DNA from: Maritalea sp049801075
GTDB taxonomy: Bacteria; Pseudomonadota; Alphaproteobacteria; Rhizobiales; Devosiaceae
NCBI RefSeq assembly: GCF_049801075.1
Contig: NZ_JBNAGG010000004.1
Location: 247,525 to 311,524, forward strand
Direction of reading: 5' to 3'
Length of the DNA: 64,000 nucleotides
The translations under genes were made by a program, and so were the position numbers. Each line of letters opens with the position of its first letter. The first letter of the stretch is position 1. The notes under the pieces were generated by a model, which worked only from the letters and a program-made list of their open reading frames with translations, was not told the origin of the DNA and made no database searches. This document shows, piece by piece, positions 54,259 through 62,662 of the stretch.

Positions 54259-54525
54259 TTAGTGAAAGCGGCGGGAGGTCGCTCTTGCTACCGTGACGAC
54301 TTTAGACCCCGAAGTGACGAGGTAGACGTCATGGAACCGACGAAGCCGCTCAAGCTCCTGCGGAGACAAGTCGTTAGCTGCCAACTCAATCGAAGTGCGA
54401 TCCAGCCTCAGGCCAGTGCAACCACGCGTGCTGTAGCTGGCGCCATAAACATAAATCGCGGCGATTACACCTTCGGGGACTGATCGCTGTGCTGCCCGTC
54501 GACTTGCGTGTTTCGTAAGTTCCAT
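54259..54525 (-). CDS. DUF4258-like small protein
   Basis: An 88-residue protein with the DUF4258-type start LTKHASRRAAQRSVPEGVI and the strand end VYLVTSGSKVVTVAR. DUF4258 relatives have a RelE/BrnT-like shape and are often near toxin-antitoxin or defence genes, but this is uncharacterised. AGGAGG lies 5 bases before the ATG. It is the first gene of the three-gene operon; a palindrome 14 bases upstream of its start may be the operator. Confidence 0.65.
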   Translation of the reverse strand: MELTKHASRRAAQRSVPEGVIAAIYVYGASYSTRGCTGLRLDRTSIELAANDLSPQELERLRRFHDVYLVTSGSKVVTVARATSRRFH

Positions 54526-54538
54526 GTTGACCTCCTTA

Positions 54539-54555
54539 GTATGAATGTAACATAC
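54539..54555. promoter_or_regulatory. Candidate operator palindrome
   Basis: GTATG-AATGTAA-CATAC, a perfect 5-bp dyad, 14 bases upstream of the DUF4258-like start and next to AT-rich sequence suited to a promoter. Unassigned regulator; the tandem-HTH protein is a candidate. Confidence 0.4.
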
Positions 54556-55033
54556 ACATATACTTTTCCGGGGTCAATAGAAAATATATTAAATATACCT
54601 ATATATACTCAAATTGATCAAAGCACATAAATGACTGATATTAATAATAAATACGCCCAGCCAGACCGAAGAGTGGTGCCAAAATCAGGATCATATGCGT
54701 CATCTAGATTCCGAACGCGGACCCATGCACAATTAGAATCGAATGGGCGACGGCTCTTTACATTTAATGCGCCAAGCTCTGAGATCGGGTAAGTTGCGTT
54801 TACCAGGATAGGTGCGGGCGAATTGCACCACCCGCAGTGAGCCATGTGTTCGCACCAGAATAACGCGGCACGGCAATCTTCCAAATGGCAAAGCTAAGTC
54901 TGAACGGGCCACCGAGGGGTAGCTACTGCGAAAAGCCGCTGCTCAATGTGACCCAGTCTGCGCGTGCTGTGAACGACGGCATTAGACCGATTTGCAGACC
55001 TTAATCCATATCCTAGCAAATCGGTTGACGTAG

Positions 55034-55047
55034 GTCCGCTTTTAGGA
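55034..55047 (+). repeat. Dispersed repeat, right half
   Basis: GTCCGCTTTTAGGA, a degenerate right half of the dispersed repeat, 16 bases from a full copy. Confidence 0.5.
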
Positions 55048-55062
55048 ATTCAAATCAAATAG

Positions 55063-55084
55063 TCCCAATGTCAGCTTTTGGGAT
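55063..55084. repeat. Dispersed hairpin repeat, full copy
   Basis: TCCCAATGTC then AGCTTTTGGGAT: differs from the 44935 copy by one base. Followed by a T-run, so it could act as a terminator. Confidence 0.8.
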
Positions 55085-55284
55085 TTTTTACACTGGCGAC
55101 GTAGTCGAGACTTGAAATGCGGAAGGGGTCGATTTTGGAGACCGACCCTGCTGTTCTCAGCATAAATCTGGACACTTTCGGATATCGACGTGGCGTCTCC
55201 GAAATAAACGCTGAGATAGCGCACAGGTCTATTCGTCTTTATATGACCCAGGCGCAACCAACGAGCGAGCGCACATCAGAGTGC

Positions 55285-55312
55285 CGCGGAGGCACATTGA
55301 AGCGCCTCCGCG
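55285..55312. terminator. Hairpin after the copper operon
   Basis: CGCGGAGGC / GCCTCCGCG, a 9-bp perfect stem with a 10-base loop, 18 bases beyond the minus-strand cytochrome stop. No U-tract. Confidence 0.5.
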
Positions 55313-55329
55313 TGAGGATAGGCGCCCCT

Positions 55330-55792
55330 CTAAGTGCCACCAGCGTTCATTTGGTCGTGACGCTGCTGAATTTCTTCTGGCCAAGTGGATTTAATATAAA
55401 CCAAAACCGCGATGATTTGATCGTCGCTCAGCACCTCCTCATAAACCGGCAAATCTGTTTGATAGTCTGGATTGTTGATTAGCCGTGCGATCCCATATTT
55501 GTTCAGGTTGAACAGCAACTCATTACTATGATGCCAAGTGTGGCCCGTCTCATCATGCGGCGGCGCCGGCATGCGGGCATTTGACTTCGCCTTTAAGATT
55601 GTCACCATGGCATGCGGCACAATTGGCGGCATATATTTCCTCGCCTTTCGCCACCACTTGTGTGTTTTTATAAGGAAGAAGGCCCGTTTGTGCCTCTGCC
55701 TGTGGCGCTGCATATTGGGCATACCCCCAATATCCACCTGCTAAAATCAGCGCGGCCACCGCGCCGAGTGTCCATTTATTCAAGTTTTTCAT
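55330..55792 (-). pseudogene. Frameshifted c-type cytochrome
   Basis: A single-haem cytochrome c (about 153 residues) split by a one-base shift near 55580-55582. The N-terminal part (55792 leftward, MKNLNKW..., Sec signal, CAACH haem site) runs out of frame at the AAA after GEV. The C-terminal part (PAPPHDETGHTWHHSNELLF, VLSDDQIIAVLVYIKSTWP) continues in another frame, and removing one A restores continuity. Either a real inactivation or a sequencing/assembly error. It is the last gene of the copper operon, one base after the L,D-transpeptidase. Confidence 0.8.
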
Positions 55793-55793
55793 T

Positions 55794-56459
55794 TTACATC
55801 ACCACTATGGGGGTCTTATTCGGGACCCGCTGATAGAGATCGATAATATCGTGATTAAATAGCCTTACGCAGCCGCTGGAGACCGCTTTGCCAATGCTCC
55901 AATATTCGGGTGTGCCGTGCAGCCGATAAAGCGTGTCCCGTCCATCCTTAAAAATGTAAAGCGCACGGGCACCCAGCGGATTTTTCAACCCCGGCTGCAT
56001 ACCGCCATTTTCATGGCTATATTTTTCCAGATGCGGCTCCCGTTTGATCATTTCAGCAGGCGGTGTCCAGGTCGGCCATTTGCGTTTCCATTGCACCATG
56101 GCGCTGCCCGACCAAGAAAAGCCGGCGCGACCCAGGCCAACGCCATACCGTATCGCTTTGTTGTCCGGCTGCACCAGATAGAGGAAAAACGACGACGTAT
56201 CGACGATGATCGTGCCCACAGGTTCTTTGGTGCGATAGCGCACAGTTTGACGATAATACTGCGGGTCGATTTTTTCCACCGGCAGGGCTGCGATCGGAAA
56301 ACGCTCTTTCGGCAAAGGCCCATAGAGCGCTTTCGCCGCAGATAAATCAGGGGCATCGCTGGCCGTCGTTGTGCAACCAGCCAACACGCCAGTAAGCGCA
56401 AAAGCGCCTGCGCCTTTCAGCATATGTCGCCGTTCCAGCGAGAAATAAGATGAGTTCAT
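55794..56459 (-). CDS. L,D-transpeptidase (YkuD)
   Basis: A 221-residue (start 56459) exported L,D-transpeptidase. The leader ERRHMLKGAGAFALTGVLAGC has both an RR pair and a lipobox-like LAGC. The catalytic motif is GTPEYWSIGKAVSSGCVRLFNHD, with the invariant Cys, His before it and Arg after. It cross-links or anchors peptidoglycan. Its presence in the copper cluster may reflect wall remodelling under metal stress (inference). Confidence 0.9.
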   Translation of the reverse strand: MNSSYFSLERRHMLKGAGAFALTGVLAGCTTTASDAPDLSAAKALYGPLPKERFPIAALPVEKIDPQYYRQTVRYRTKEPVGTIIVDTSSFFLYLVQPDNKAIRYGVGLGRAGFSWSGSAMVQWKRKWPTWTPPAEMIKREPHLEKYSHENGGMQPGLKNPLGARALYIFKDGRDTLYRLHGTPEYWSIGKAVSSGCVRLFNHDIIDLYQRVPNKTPIVVM

Positions 56460-56522
56460 TTTTACCACATATAACAATAAGCCATGCGCGCGGGCGCTGG
56501 CAGTCCAACATCAAAAGGTGAA

Positions 56523-56852
56523 TTAGATGTGGTGAAATATGGGGGGTGGTCCGTTGGGCCATTCCTGGATGGCCCGCATCGGCAAGATGAATGTTTCGGA
56601 TGCGCGCTCCAGCTTTGGAGGCATCACAAGTGCAACACCACTTAGGATGGCGTGTACACACTCGCTGGCACAATCTGTTGCACCCAATGTGGCCGAATTA
56701 TCATCACAGCAGCCATGCACATTCTTCACCGATTGCACATAAACATCGACCAGCGCAAAGCTTTTGCCTTGCGCTGCATTGCTGGCCATGCCGAGCTGGC
56801 CCAACAACAATGTGGCTGCGACCAATAGGGTGAAAATCCGGATCATAAACAC
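56523..56852 (-). CDS. Small exported Cys-containing protein
   Basis: A 109-residue protein with a Sec signal (FTLLVAATLLLGQLGMASNA). Mature region has clustered Cys (HGCCDDN, TDCASECVH) but no known domain I can name. It may bind metal. It lies between the multicopper oxidase and the L,D-transpeptidase on the same strand. Confidence 0.65.
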   Translation of the reverse strand: MFMIRIFTLLVAATLLLGQLGMASNAAQGKSFALVDVYVQSVKNVHGCCDDNSATLGATDCASECVHAILSGVALVMPPKLERASETFILPMRAIQEWPNGPPPIFHHI

Positions 56853-56902
56853 AATCTAACCGCGACGAAGCGCCATTTCCAGTCCAAACATGTACACCAG
56901 TT

Positions 56903-58315
56903 TCAAACCGTCACTTCAAACCAGGCATTCATGCCCGATGCCGCATGCTCAAGCATATGGCAATGGAACAGCCATTTCCCCGCATTGTCCGTTACAAACG
57001 CAATGCGCGTTGATTGCTCCGCCCCCACCAAGAACGTGTCACGCCACAATGGGCTTTGCTCAACGCCGCGTCCATCACGATCCTCGATCAGGAAGTGATG
57101 TCCATGCACATGCATCGCGTGCATAAAGGCGGTGATGTTGGAGACATTCAACTCCACAGTCTGCCCCTTCTTCACCCTGAACAGCGGTTCCTCAGCCAGG
57201 TTGGCGACATTGTTGAAGGCCCAAAACTGCTTGGTGCGTTGAAAACCGCCACTGTCCAGCTTTTCACCCTGATAATAGATATTATCTAGCCGGCCCATCG
57301 CCCCGCCGGTCATGCGCAAGTCAAACTTGAACCGATCTTCTGCCGCTGGCATGGGCAATTTGTTTGGTGTTGGCACCGTAAACGCCGCCGCTTTTTGCTC
57401 TGACGTCTCCACTTCAAATGAGCAAAAGGCAAATGGCTCTTGTGACAGTTCCTCAAGCACAAAATCCTCTTCCGGCTCCACCAGCAAATCCACACGTTGG
57501 GCGGGGCCAAGCAATAAGGGTGTATAGCCAAGCTCCATCGGGGCATCGGGCAGAGCCTGCCCATCAAATGCAAGGATTTTGCCGCCAAATCGTCCGGGAT
57601 CAATGTCCAGAATGCGCGAATTGCTGGCATTGATCAGCCGCAATCGACTGGGTGCATTCTTGGGCAGTGAGATATTTGGCAGGCTTTGGCCGTTCACCGT
57701 CAGCCAATTGCCGAGACGCCCTCCGTGGCTCCAGTCCATAGGAGCACCTAAACTCGCTGCATCAAACTTGCCTTCGCCGTCCAATCGCCAATCATCAATA
57801 ATCAAAAGATGATCTTGCGCGTCCGGCAAAACGGTGCCGTCCGCGGGTTCAACAATCAAGCCGCCATAAAGGCCGCGGGCCACTTGTTCCCAGCTTTTGT
57901 GGTGCGCGTGATACCAATAGGTGCCGGCATCAGGGGCCACAAATTCATAGGTGAAGCTCTCACCGGGCGGCACAGGGTCTTGCGTTAATCCAGACACACC
58001 ATCCATTTCATTAGCAATCCGCAATCCGTGCCAATGAATAGAAGTTGGTTCCGGCAAGGCGTTGGTGAATTCAATGGTCACCCGCTCCCCTTGCTTGATG
58101 CGCAAGGTTGGCGCAGCCACCTGTCCATTATAGCTCCACAAAGTGGATTCTTGAGCATCAGGGGCGGGGTGCAATTTGTGCTGCACCGGTTGTGCTACCA
58201 GCTTGAAGGAGGTTCCGTCCCGCTCTTCTGCCAGGCTTATCGACGGCACCACAACCAACGCCGCCACGCCGCCGCCTAATAGCTTTAGCGCATCTCGTCT
58301 ACTGGTCTGCAACAT
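56903..58315 (-). CDS. Multicopper oxidase
   Basis: A 470-residue CueO/CopA-type multicopper oxidase. Tat signal SRRDALKLLGG in the first 20 residues (the ATG at 58315 is preferred; the frame extends to 58423). The copper ligands are all present: SIHWHGL, YWYHAHH, HAMHVHGHHFL and HCHMLEH. It oxidises Cu(I) to less toxic Cu(II) in the periplasm. There is no Met-rich insert of the CueO type. It overlaps the diheme cytochrome gene by 17 bases. Confidence 0.93.
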   Translation of the reverse strand: MLQTSRRDALKLLGGGVAALVVVPSISLAEERDGTSFKLVAQPVQHKLHPAPDAQESTLWSYNGQVAAPTLRIKQGERVTIEFTNALPEPTSIHWHGLRIANEMDGVSGLTQDPVPPGESFTYEFVAPDAGTYWYHAHHKSWEQVARGLYGGLIVEPADGTVLPDAQDHLLIIDDWRLDGEGKFDAASLGAPMDWSHGGRLGNWLTVNGQSLPNISLPKNAPSRLRLINASNSRILDIDPGRFGGKILAFDGQALPDAPMELGYTPLLLGPAQRVDLLVEPEEDFVLEELSQEPFAFCSFEVETSEQKAAAFTVPTPNKLPMPAAEDRFKFDLRMTGGAMGRLDNIYYQGEKLDSGGFQRTKQFWAFNNVANLAEEPLFRVKKGQTVELNVSNITAFMHAMHVHGHHFLIEDRDGRGVEQSPLWRDTFLVGAEQSTRIAFVTDNAGKWLFHCHMLEHAASGMNAWFEVTV

Positions 58316-59204
58316 TGGTCTCTCCCAGCAAATAAATCGAAATGGCCTCAAGGTCTTTCGGTGCGAGAAATGATGTGCCGTCACGCACCACTTCAACCAT
58401 GCTACCGCCGAACACGTCGCCATCTGGCTTCACGCCACTTTTTAACGCATAAGCAAGCGCACTGTGGGTCCAGCCCTTATCCATAAGGGCAGATGCATGA
58501 ATGGCAGGTGTTTTGCCGCCCGTTGGAAGTTTGTTCGCACCTTGTAATTCAAAGCTCGCCTTCCGCGCCCCGGCAAAATTACGTGGGGTATGGCATGCGC
58601 CGCAATGGGCGGGCCCTTTCACGATATATTTGCCGCGGTTCCAAGCATCCGAATGGTTCTCATCCGGCTCAAAAGGAGAAAAGTCCACAAACGCCGCGCG
58701 CCACAATTTCAGTCCCGGCCGGAAGTTAAACGGAAACTTCATTGCGTGCGGCACAGACGGTTCGTCCACGGCAGGCACGGTTTGAAATGCCGCCCATAAA
58801 TCGGCAATGTCCTGATCCGGCATCTTGGCATAAAACGGATATGGAAATGATGGGTAATAGGGTTCCCCTTCTGGAGAGATGCCTTGGCGCACCGCCTTGG
58901 CAAACTCATCAATCGTCCAGTCACCCATGCCATGTTCGCCGGACTGGGTAAGGTTGGGCGAGTAAAAAGTGCCAAAATCCGTAGCTAACTTCACGCCGCC
59001 AGCCAAAGGGGCACCGCCATTTTCACCGTCTGTATGGCAAGCGATACAGCCCGACATTCTAGCCAAATAGGCGCCGCGTTTGGCATTACCTTCAAGTTGT
59101 TTCAGTTCAGGTGGATTGCCAATGGGCCAAAACACAAGGGCAACGGTGGACGCAACAGCTACCGCTGTTGCGCCCATCAAAAGCACAATTAGTCTTTTCA
59201 CCAT
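58299..59204 (-). CDS. Diheme c-type cytochrome
   Basis: A 301-residue (ATG at 59204) exported cytochrome with two haem sites, CIACH (~50) and CGACH (~200), and Met ligands (YAKMPDQDI). The first membrane helix (LIVLLMGATAVAVASTVALVF) is a signal or anchor. It resembles the gluconate-dehydrogenase-type subunits that pass electrons to the respiratory chain. Its start overlaps the cytochrome c' stop by one base (TAATG). It may accept electrons from the multicopper oxidase or an accompanying dehydrogenase (inference). Confidence 0.9.
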   Translation of the reverse strand: MVKRLIVLLMGATAVAVASTVALVFWPIGNPPELKQLEGNAKRGAYLARMSGCIACHTDGENGGAPLAGGVKLATDFGTFYSPNLTQSGEHGMGDWTIDEFAKAVRQGISPEGEPYYPSFPYPFYAKMPDQDIADLWAAFQTVPAVDEPSVPHAMKFPFNFRPGLKLWRAAFVDFSPFEPDENHSDAWNRGKYIVKGPAHCGACHTPRNFAGARKASFELQGANKLPTGGKTPAIHASALMDKGWTHSALAYALKSGVKPDGDVFGGSMVEVVRDGTSFLAPKDLEAISIYLLGETNVADQ

Positions 59205-59806
59205 TACTTTTTCTCGATGCGAAATTTGCCATGACAACTGGCACAGGTTTGCGCCAGCATATTGAACACGCCATCGGCGGGCATATTGGCCAGCTCTTCG
59301 GTGTCCATCATTTGCGTACCGCCCATCATGCCATCCGCACTGCCCATCATGTCCGAGCTATCCATCATACCCGAACCACTCATCATATCTGAGCTTTCCA
59401 TCATGCCACTATTGTTCTGGCCTTGCATCATCAGCCCATTCGGCGCCGCGGCTTCCAAAGCAACGGCATAGGTTTCGAGCTGTTTCGCAAGAACTTCAAA
59501 CTCCGACCCATCGGACCAGATTTCAGGCTTCGCTTCTGAAGGCGCACCATCACTTCCTTCGGGAAACAGTTCGGTCAGCGCTTCACCCGCATGTTGCTGA
59601 ATGGTTTGCGCATTGGTTTTGACCACATCAGCATCATAATCGACATCACCACGCATCATCGACGATAGGGATTTAACGGCATTCCCCATCGCCATCATGC
59701 CGTCCATACGTTCTTTAACAACACCGGTTGCACCCCCGTGGGCCAGCGCAGCCCCGGTGATTGCCAATGAAAACACAGCGCCGATTGTAAGTTCAATTTT
59801 ATTCAT
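59204..59806 (-). CDS. Cytochrome c' with Met-rich insert
   Basis: A 200-residue cytochrome c'-type protein: Sec signal (AITGAALA), four-helix pattern (VKERMDGMMAMGNAVKSLSSMM, ANAQTIQQHAGEALTELFP, FEVLAKQLETYAVALEAAA), and C-terminal haem site CASCHGKFR. Between helix 3 and the haem helix, residues ~130-170 hold a Met-Met repeat (MMESSDMM, GSGMMDSSDMM, GSADGMMGG, MMDTEEL) that looks like a copper-binding loop and is unusual for the family. Confidence 0.88.
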   Translation of the reverse strand: MNKIELTIGAVFSLAITGAALAHGGATGVVKERMDGMMAMGNAVKSLSSMMRGDVDYDADVVKTNAQTIQQHAGEALTELFPEGSDGAPSEAKPEIWSDGSEFEVLAKQLETYAVALEAAAPNGLMMQGQNNSGMMESSDMMSGSGMMDSSDMMGSADGMMGGTQMMDTEELANMPADGVFNMLAQTCASCHGKFRIEKK

Positions 59807-59848
59807 GATCGTCCTCTAAATTTTTGAAAAGCGGTTTGGGCTCAACAT

Positions 59849-60196
59849 TTAGAGTCGGGGGGGAGGTATCTCCTGAGCGATCGACCGCGCCAAAAGCATC
59901 TGCAAATTGCTCTGAGCATAACTATGGGCGATGGCCACAAAACCAGTCGGTAAATGCCAACCGCTGATAGCAATTTTAACGCCGCAATGTACGCTTGCTT
60001 GATCATCACAACCCATTTCATAGCCAGTCGAGGCCTCATGGGCATGTGTATCTTGCGCCACCACCTCGTGTCCGTGATCGCCAAAAACCAACGTCGCACC
60101 ATTAACAGGCAATGCTGTCGCAATGGCGAGCACAAATGCGAGCGCCAAAAACGTCACATTATGCACACTGAGTTTATGACAAGTCGTTTTAATCAA
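59849..60196 (-). CDS. Small exported protein, unknown
   Basis: A ~115-residue protein with a Sec signal (FLALAFVLAIATALPVNG) and mature His/Cys-containing segments (GDHGHEVVAQDTHAHE, CDDQASVHCGV) suggesting metal binding. No family recognised. A TTG at 60196 overlaps the upstream cytochrome stop by eight bases and is the likely start; an ATG at 60232 lies deeper in the neighbour. Confidence 0.6.
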   Translation of the reverse strand: MIKTTCHKLSVHNVTFLALAFVLAIATALPVNGATLVFGDHGHEVVAQDTHAHEASTGYEMGCDDQASVHCGVKIAISGWHLPTGFVAIAHSYAQSNLQMLLARSIAQEIPPPRL

Positions 60197-60596
60197 TCCC
60201 GTTTGCCACCTGCAGTTTTCGGATATAGGCAATTATCGCCTGCATATCGCTTTCCTCAATGTCGACAGCTGGCATGTTGCCAAACGGCCAGTGATGAGCA
60301 CGAACACCATTTCGTGCGGCCAGCATAAACGCAATGTCTGCATGATGGGAAGGCTCATAAATCTTATGCACAAGCGGCGGCCCAAGCCCTTCAAGTCCAG
60401 TTGCATTTTCGCCATGGCAACTGGCACAATTTTCATCAAACTTTGCTTTTCCAAGCGCCGTCTGCCCATTCACCTCAATCGGCGTTACTGAAACCATCGG
60501 CGCACGCGTCGGTGCAGGCGTGTTGCTCTGCACATAAAGGAAAGCCATTAGCGCCACAATGGCCAGCGCGGAGATGATCAGGACATTCTTGTTCAT
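60189..60596 (-). CDS. Membrane-anchored c-type cytochrome
   Basis: A 135-residue (ATG 60596) single-haem cytochrome: N-terminal membrane helix (VLIISALAIVALMAFLYV), haem site CASCH (~65), then PPLVHKIYEPSHHADIAF, HHWPFGNMPAV (Met axial ligand) and IIAYIRKLQVANGI. Closely similar to the divergent cytochrome at 60806 (same PPLVHxIY, FGNMP and LQVANG motifs), so the two are probably duplicated. First gene of the minus-strand copper operon. Confidence 0.9.
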   Translation of the reverse strand: MNKNVLIISALAIVALMAFLYVQSNTPAPTRAPMVSVTPIEVNGQTALGKAKFDENCASCHGENATGLEGLGPPLVHKIYEPSHHADIAFMLAARNGVRAHHWPFGNMPAVDIEESDMQAIIAYIRKLQVANGID

Positions 60597-60654
60597 GCTA
60601 CTCTTCTGCCTAGACAAAAAGTCCAAATTTAGGCGTTGGTTGACTTCTAGACGG

Positions 60655-60685
60655 AAGATGTAGGTTCCAGCTGGGGGAAGGTCAA
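60655..60685 (-). promoter_or_regulatory. CueR-type promoter, minus strand
   Basis: Read on the minus strand: TTGACC, 19 bases (TTCC...TGGAACCTA), then CATCTT. The long spacer and CTTCC/GGAA dyad match CueR promoters such as copA. It would start transcription near 60648 toward the cytochrome and multicopper oxidase operon. Confidence 0.65.
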
Positions 60686-60738
60686 TCAACCAGTATTGGT
60701 TTGCCGAAGTTAAATCGTCGCAGTGCGCCACTTCTCTC

Positions 60739-60769
60739 TTGACCTTCCAGCACTGGAAGGTTGCAACCT
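60739..60769 (+). promoter_or_regulatory. CueR-type promoter, plus strand
   Basis: TTGACC, 19 bases, then CAACCT. The spacer contains a perfect dyad ACCTTCCAG / CTGGAAGGT around CA, as at the E. coli copA promoter. It would start near 60776 and drive the cytochrome at 60806 and the APC permease. No CueR gene is in the window. Confidence 0.8.
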
Positions 60770-60805
60770 AGGCGCAAACTAGATTTGCGGGGGAAGGATG
60801 CAGCA

Positions 60806-61234
60806 TTGAAGTATGTTTTGTTGGGATTTGTAATCCTTGGGTTCATCGGGGTGGGATATAACATGCTCACCGCAACGAACTACCCTGACACTCAAAATAT
60901 GTCAGGACGCGTCGCGGTCAACGCAACAGAGCTTTCCCCCTTAGCAGCAAAGGGCGAAGAAATCTTTAAAGCCAACTGCGCCAGCTGCCATGGTGAAAAT
61001 GCAGGCGGCAGCGATAGCGGGCCACCATTGGTGCACGATATCTACAATCCGGGCCATCATGGCGACGGCGCATTTTTAAGCGCAGCGCAAAATGGTGTGC
61101 CCCAACACCACTGGAACTTTGGCAATATGCCGCCGCAACCGGATATGACCCAATTGCACATTGCCGCTATCGTCAAATATATTCGGGAACTGCAGGTGGC
61201 CAACGGCGTTGAGTACCAAGCACATAATATGTGA
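60806..61234 (+). CDS. Membrane-anchored c-type cytochrome, TTG start
   Basis: A 142-residue single-haem cytochrome: N-terminal helix (VLLGFVILGFIGVGYNML), CASCH haem site, PPLVHDIYNPGHHGD, HHWNFGNMPPQ (Met ligand) and YIRELQVANGVE. The start is a TTG at 60806 with GGGGGAAGG eight bases before it; other in-frame codons have no site. A partner of the divergent cytochrome, driven by the CueR-type promoter. Confidence 0.88.
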   Translation: MKYVLLGFVILGFIGVGYNMLTATNYPDTQNMSGRVAVNATELSPLAAKGEEIFKANCASCHGENAGGSDSGPPLVHDIYNPGHHGDGAFLSAAQNGVPQHHWNFGNMPPQPDMTQLHIAAIVKYIRELQVANGVEYQAHNM

Positions 61235-61262
61235 TCGATAACACGGCCACGAAGGGGGAGAG

Positions 61263-62594
61263 ATGGAAAGCGACCAAAAAGAAGGTGACTATAAGGCCAA
61301 CTCAATTTCCTTGAGCGGCACAGTTGCCATGGGCACCGGCGTTATGATTGGCGCAGGTATTTTCGCCCTCACCGGGCAGATGGCCGAACTCGCGGGCAAC
61401 CTATTCCCACTCTCCTTTATCATCGGCGCATTTGTCACCCTGTTCAGCGCCTATAGCTACATCAAAATGTCGAACGCCTGGCCTTCCGCCGGAGGCATCG
61501 CGATGATCTTGCAAAAATGTTATGGCGCGGGCGCCGTTGCGGCGGGAGCAGCCTTGCTCATGGCCTTGAGCATGGTGATCGCAGAAAGCTTGGTGGCGCG
61601 CACCTTTGCCACCTATGTGTTGCGGTTCTTTGATATCTCCGGCGGCATATTGGTGCCTATTCTGGCAGTTGGCGTTATATTTTTCGCCTTTATTGTCAAT
61701 ATTGCAGGCAACCGCTCCATCGGGATGATTTCCATTGTGATGGCTGTGTTTAAAATCGCTGGTATCGGCTTGTTTGGTGGCGCGGCGCTTTGGGCCAGCG
61801 GCTTTGATTTCTCGATGGCCCAAACAGCTTCTTCAAATGTCGATGGGTTCGGCTTTGTCGCCTCAATCGCCTTTGGCATTCTCGCCTTTAAAGGCTTTAC
61901 CACCATCACCAATAGCGGCGCTGAAGTCGAAAACCCACACAAGAATGTGGGTCGCGCCATCGTGATTTCGATCCTGATTTGCACCGCCACCTATTTGGTG
62001 GTGGCCTTCGGCGTGAACGCCAGCCTGCCCATTGACCAGATCATCGCGGCCAAAGACTATGCGTTGGCAGAAGCTGCTGAGCCTGCCTTGGGGCAAATTG
62101 GCTTTACGCTCACCATCCTATTGGCCGCGATTGCGACCGCGTCGGGCGTTATTGCCAGCATTTTTGCAGTGTCGCGCATGTTGGCCATGCTCACCGATAT
62201 GAAGATGATCCCGCACAGCCATTTCGGCATGAGCGGCACAATCCAACGGCACACATTGATCTACACCGTGGTGATTGCCTCATTTCTTGCGATCTTTTTC
62301 GATCTGAGCCGCATTGCGTCGCTCGGTGCTTTTTTCTATCTGGTGATGGATATGCTGGTGCATTGGGGCGTGTTCCGCCATCGCCGAAAAGAGATCGGCG
62401 CTTCCCCCTATATCCTGATCGCCGCGCTGGTTTTTGATGCCGTCGTGCTTGCCGCGTTTAGCATAACCAAAGCGGGCAGCGACCCTACCATTGTGATCAT
62501 CGCGTGGGTGGCCATCGCCGTGGTCTTTGCTTTTGAGCGGATTTATCTCGGCGAATGGATTGCTAGCGGGGGACGACATGAACATCAATCATGA
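61263..62594 (+). CDS. APC-family amino acid permease
   Basis: A 443-residue APC-family permease with about 12 membrane helices: GTGVMIGAGIFALTGQMAELAGN at the first helix (GAGIF motif), FSAYSYIKMSNAWPSAGGIA, and FKGFTTITNSGAEVENPHKNVGRAI. Amino acid or related amine carrier. It lies 28 bases after the cytochrome and may share its CueR-type promoter, which is unusual for an amino-acid carrier. Confidence 0.88.
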   Translation: MESDQKEGDYKANSISLSGTVAMGTGVMIGAGIFALTGQMAELAGNLFPLSFIIGAFVTLFSAYSYIKMSNAWPSAGGIAMILQKCYGAGAVAAGAALLMALSMVIAESLVARTFATYVLRFFDISGGILVPILAVGVIFFAFIVNIAGNRSIGMISIVMAVFKIAGIGLFGGAALWASGFDFSMAQTASSNVDGFGFVASIAFGILAFKGFTTITNSGAEVENPHKNVGRAIVISILICTATYLVVAFGVNASLPIDQIIAAKDYALAEAAEPALGQIGFTLTILLAAIATASGVIASIFAVSRMLAMLTDMKMIPHSHFGMSGTIQRHTLIYTVVIASFLAIFFDLSRIASLGAFFYLVMDMLVHWGVFRHRRKEIGASPYILIAALVFDAVVLAAFSITKAGSDPTIVIIAWVAIAVVFAFERIYLGEWIASGGRHEHQS

Positions 62595-62636
62595 TTGCTG
62601 ACAGCCCTGCTTGCCAAACTGGAGTTGCTGAGCGAG

Positions 62637-62647
62637 TCCCAATGTCC
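62637..62647 (+). repeat. Dispersed repeat, left half at IS junction
   Basis: TCCCAATGTCC, the left half of the dispersed repeat, ending at the junction with the IS element. The right half (CCGCTATTGGGAT) is at 63988-64000, on the other side. Confidence 0.8.
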
Positions 62648-62649
62648 TG

Positions 62650-62662
62650 TGTGGATGGCTCC
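62650..62662. repeat. IS left subterminal inverted repeat
   Basis: TGTGGATGGCTCC, the exact reverse complement of the right repeat, two bases inside the junction. Confidence 0.9.

Larger units (their letters stand above)
54556..55284. other. Gene-free module border
   Basis: About 730 bases with no supported coding frame (a minus-strand frame at 54618-54884 has no family signal). AT-rich on the left (54560-54660). Two dispersed-repeat copies lie at 55034-55047 and 55063-55084. Confidence 0.5.

Noticed and set aside
54618..54884. An 88-codon minus-strand open frame
   Set aside because: No start signal, odd composition and no domain; lies in a repeat-bearing border region.
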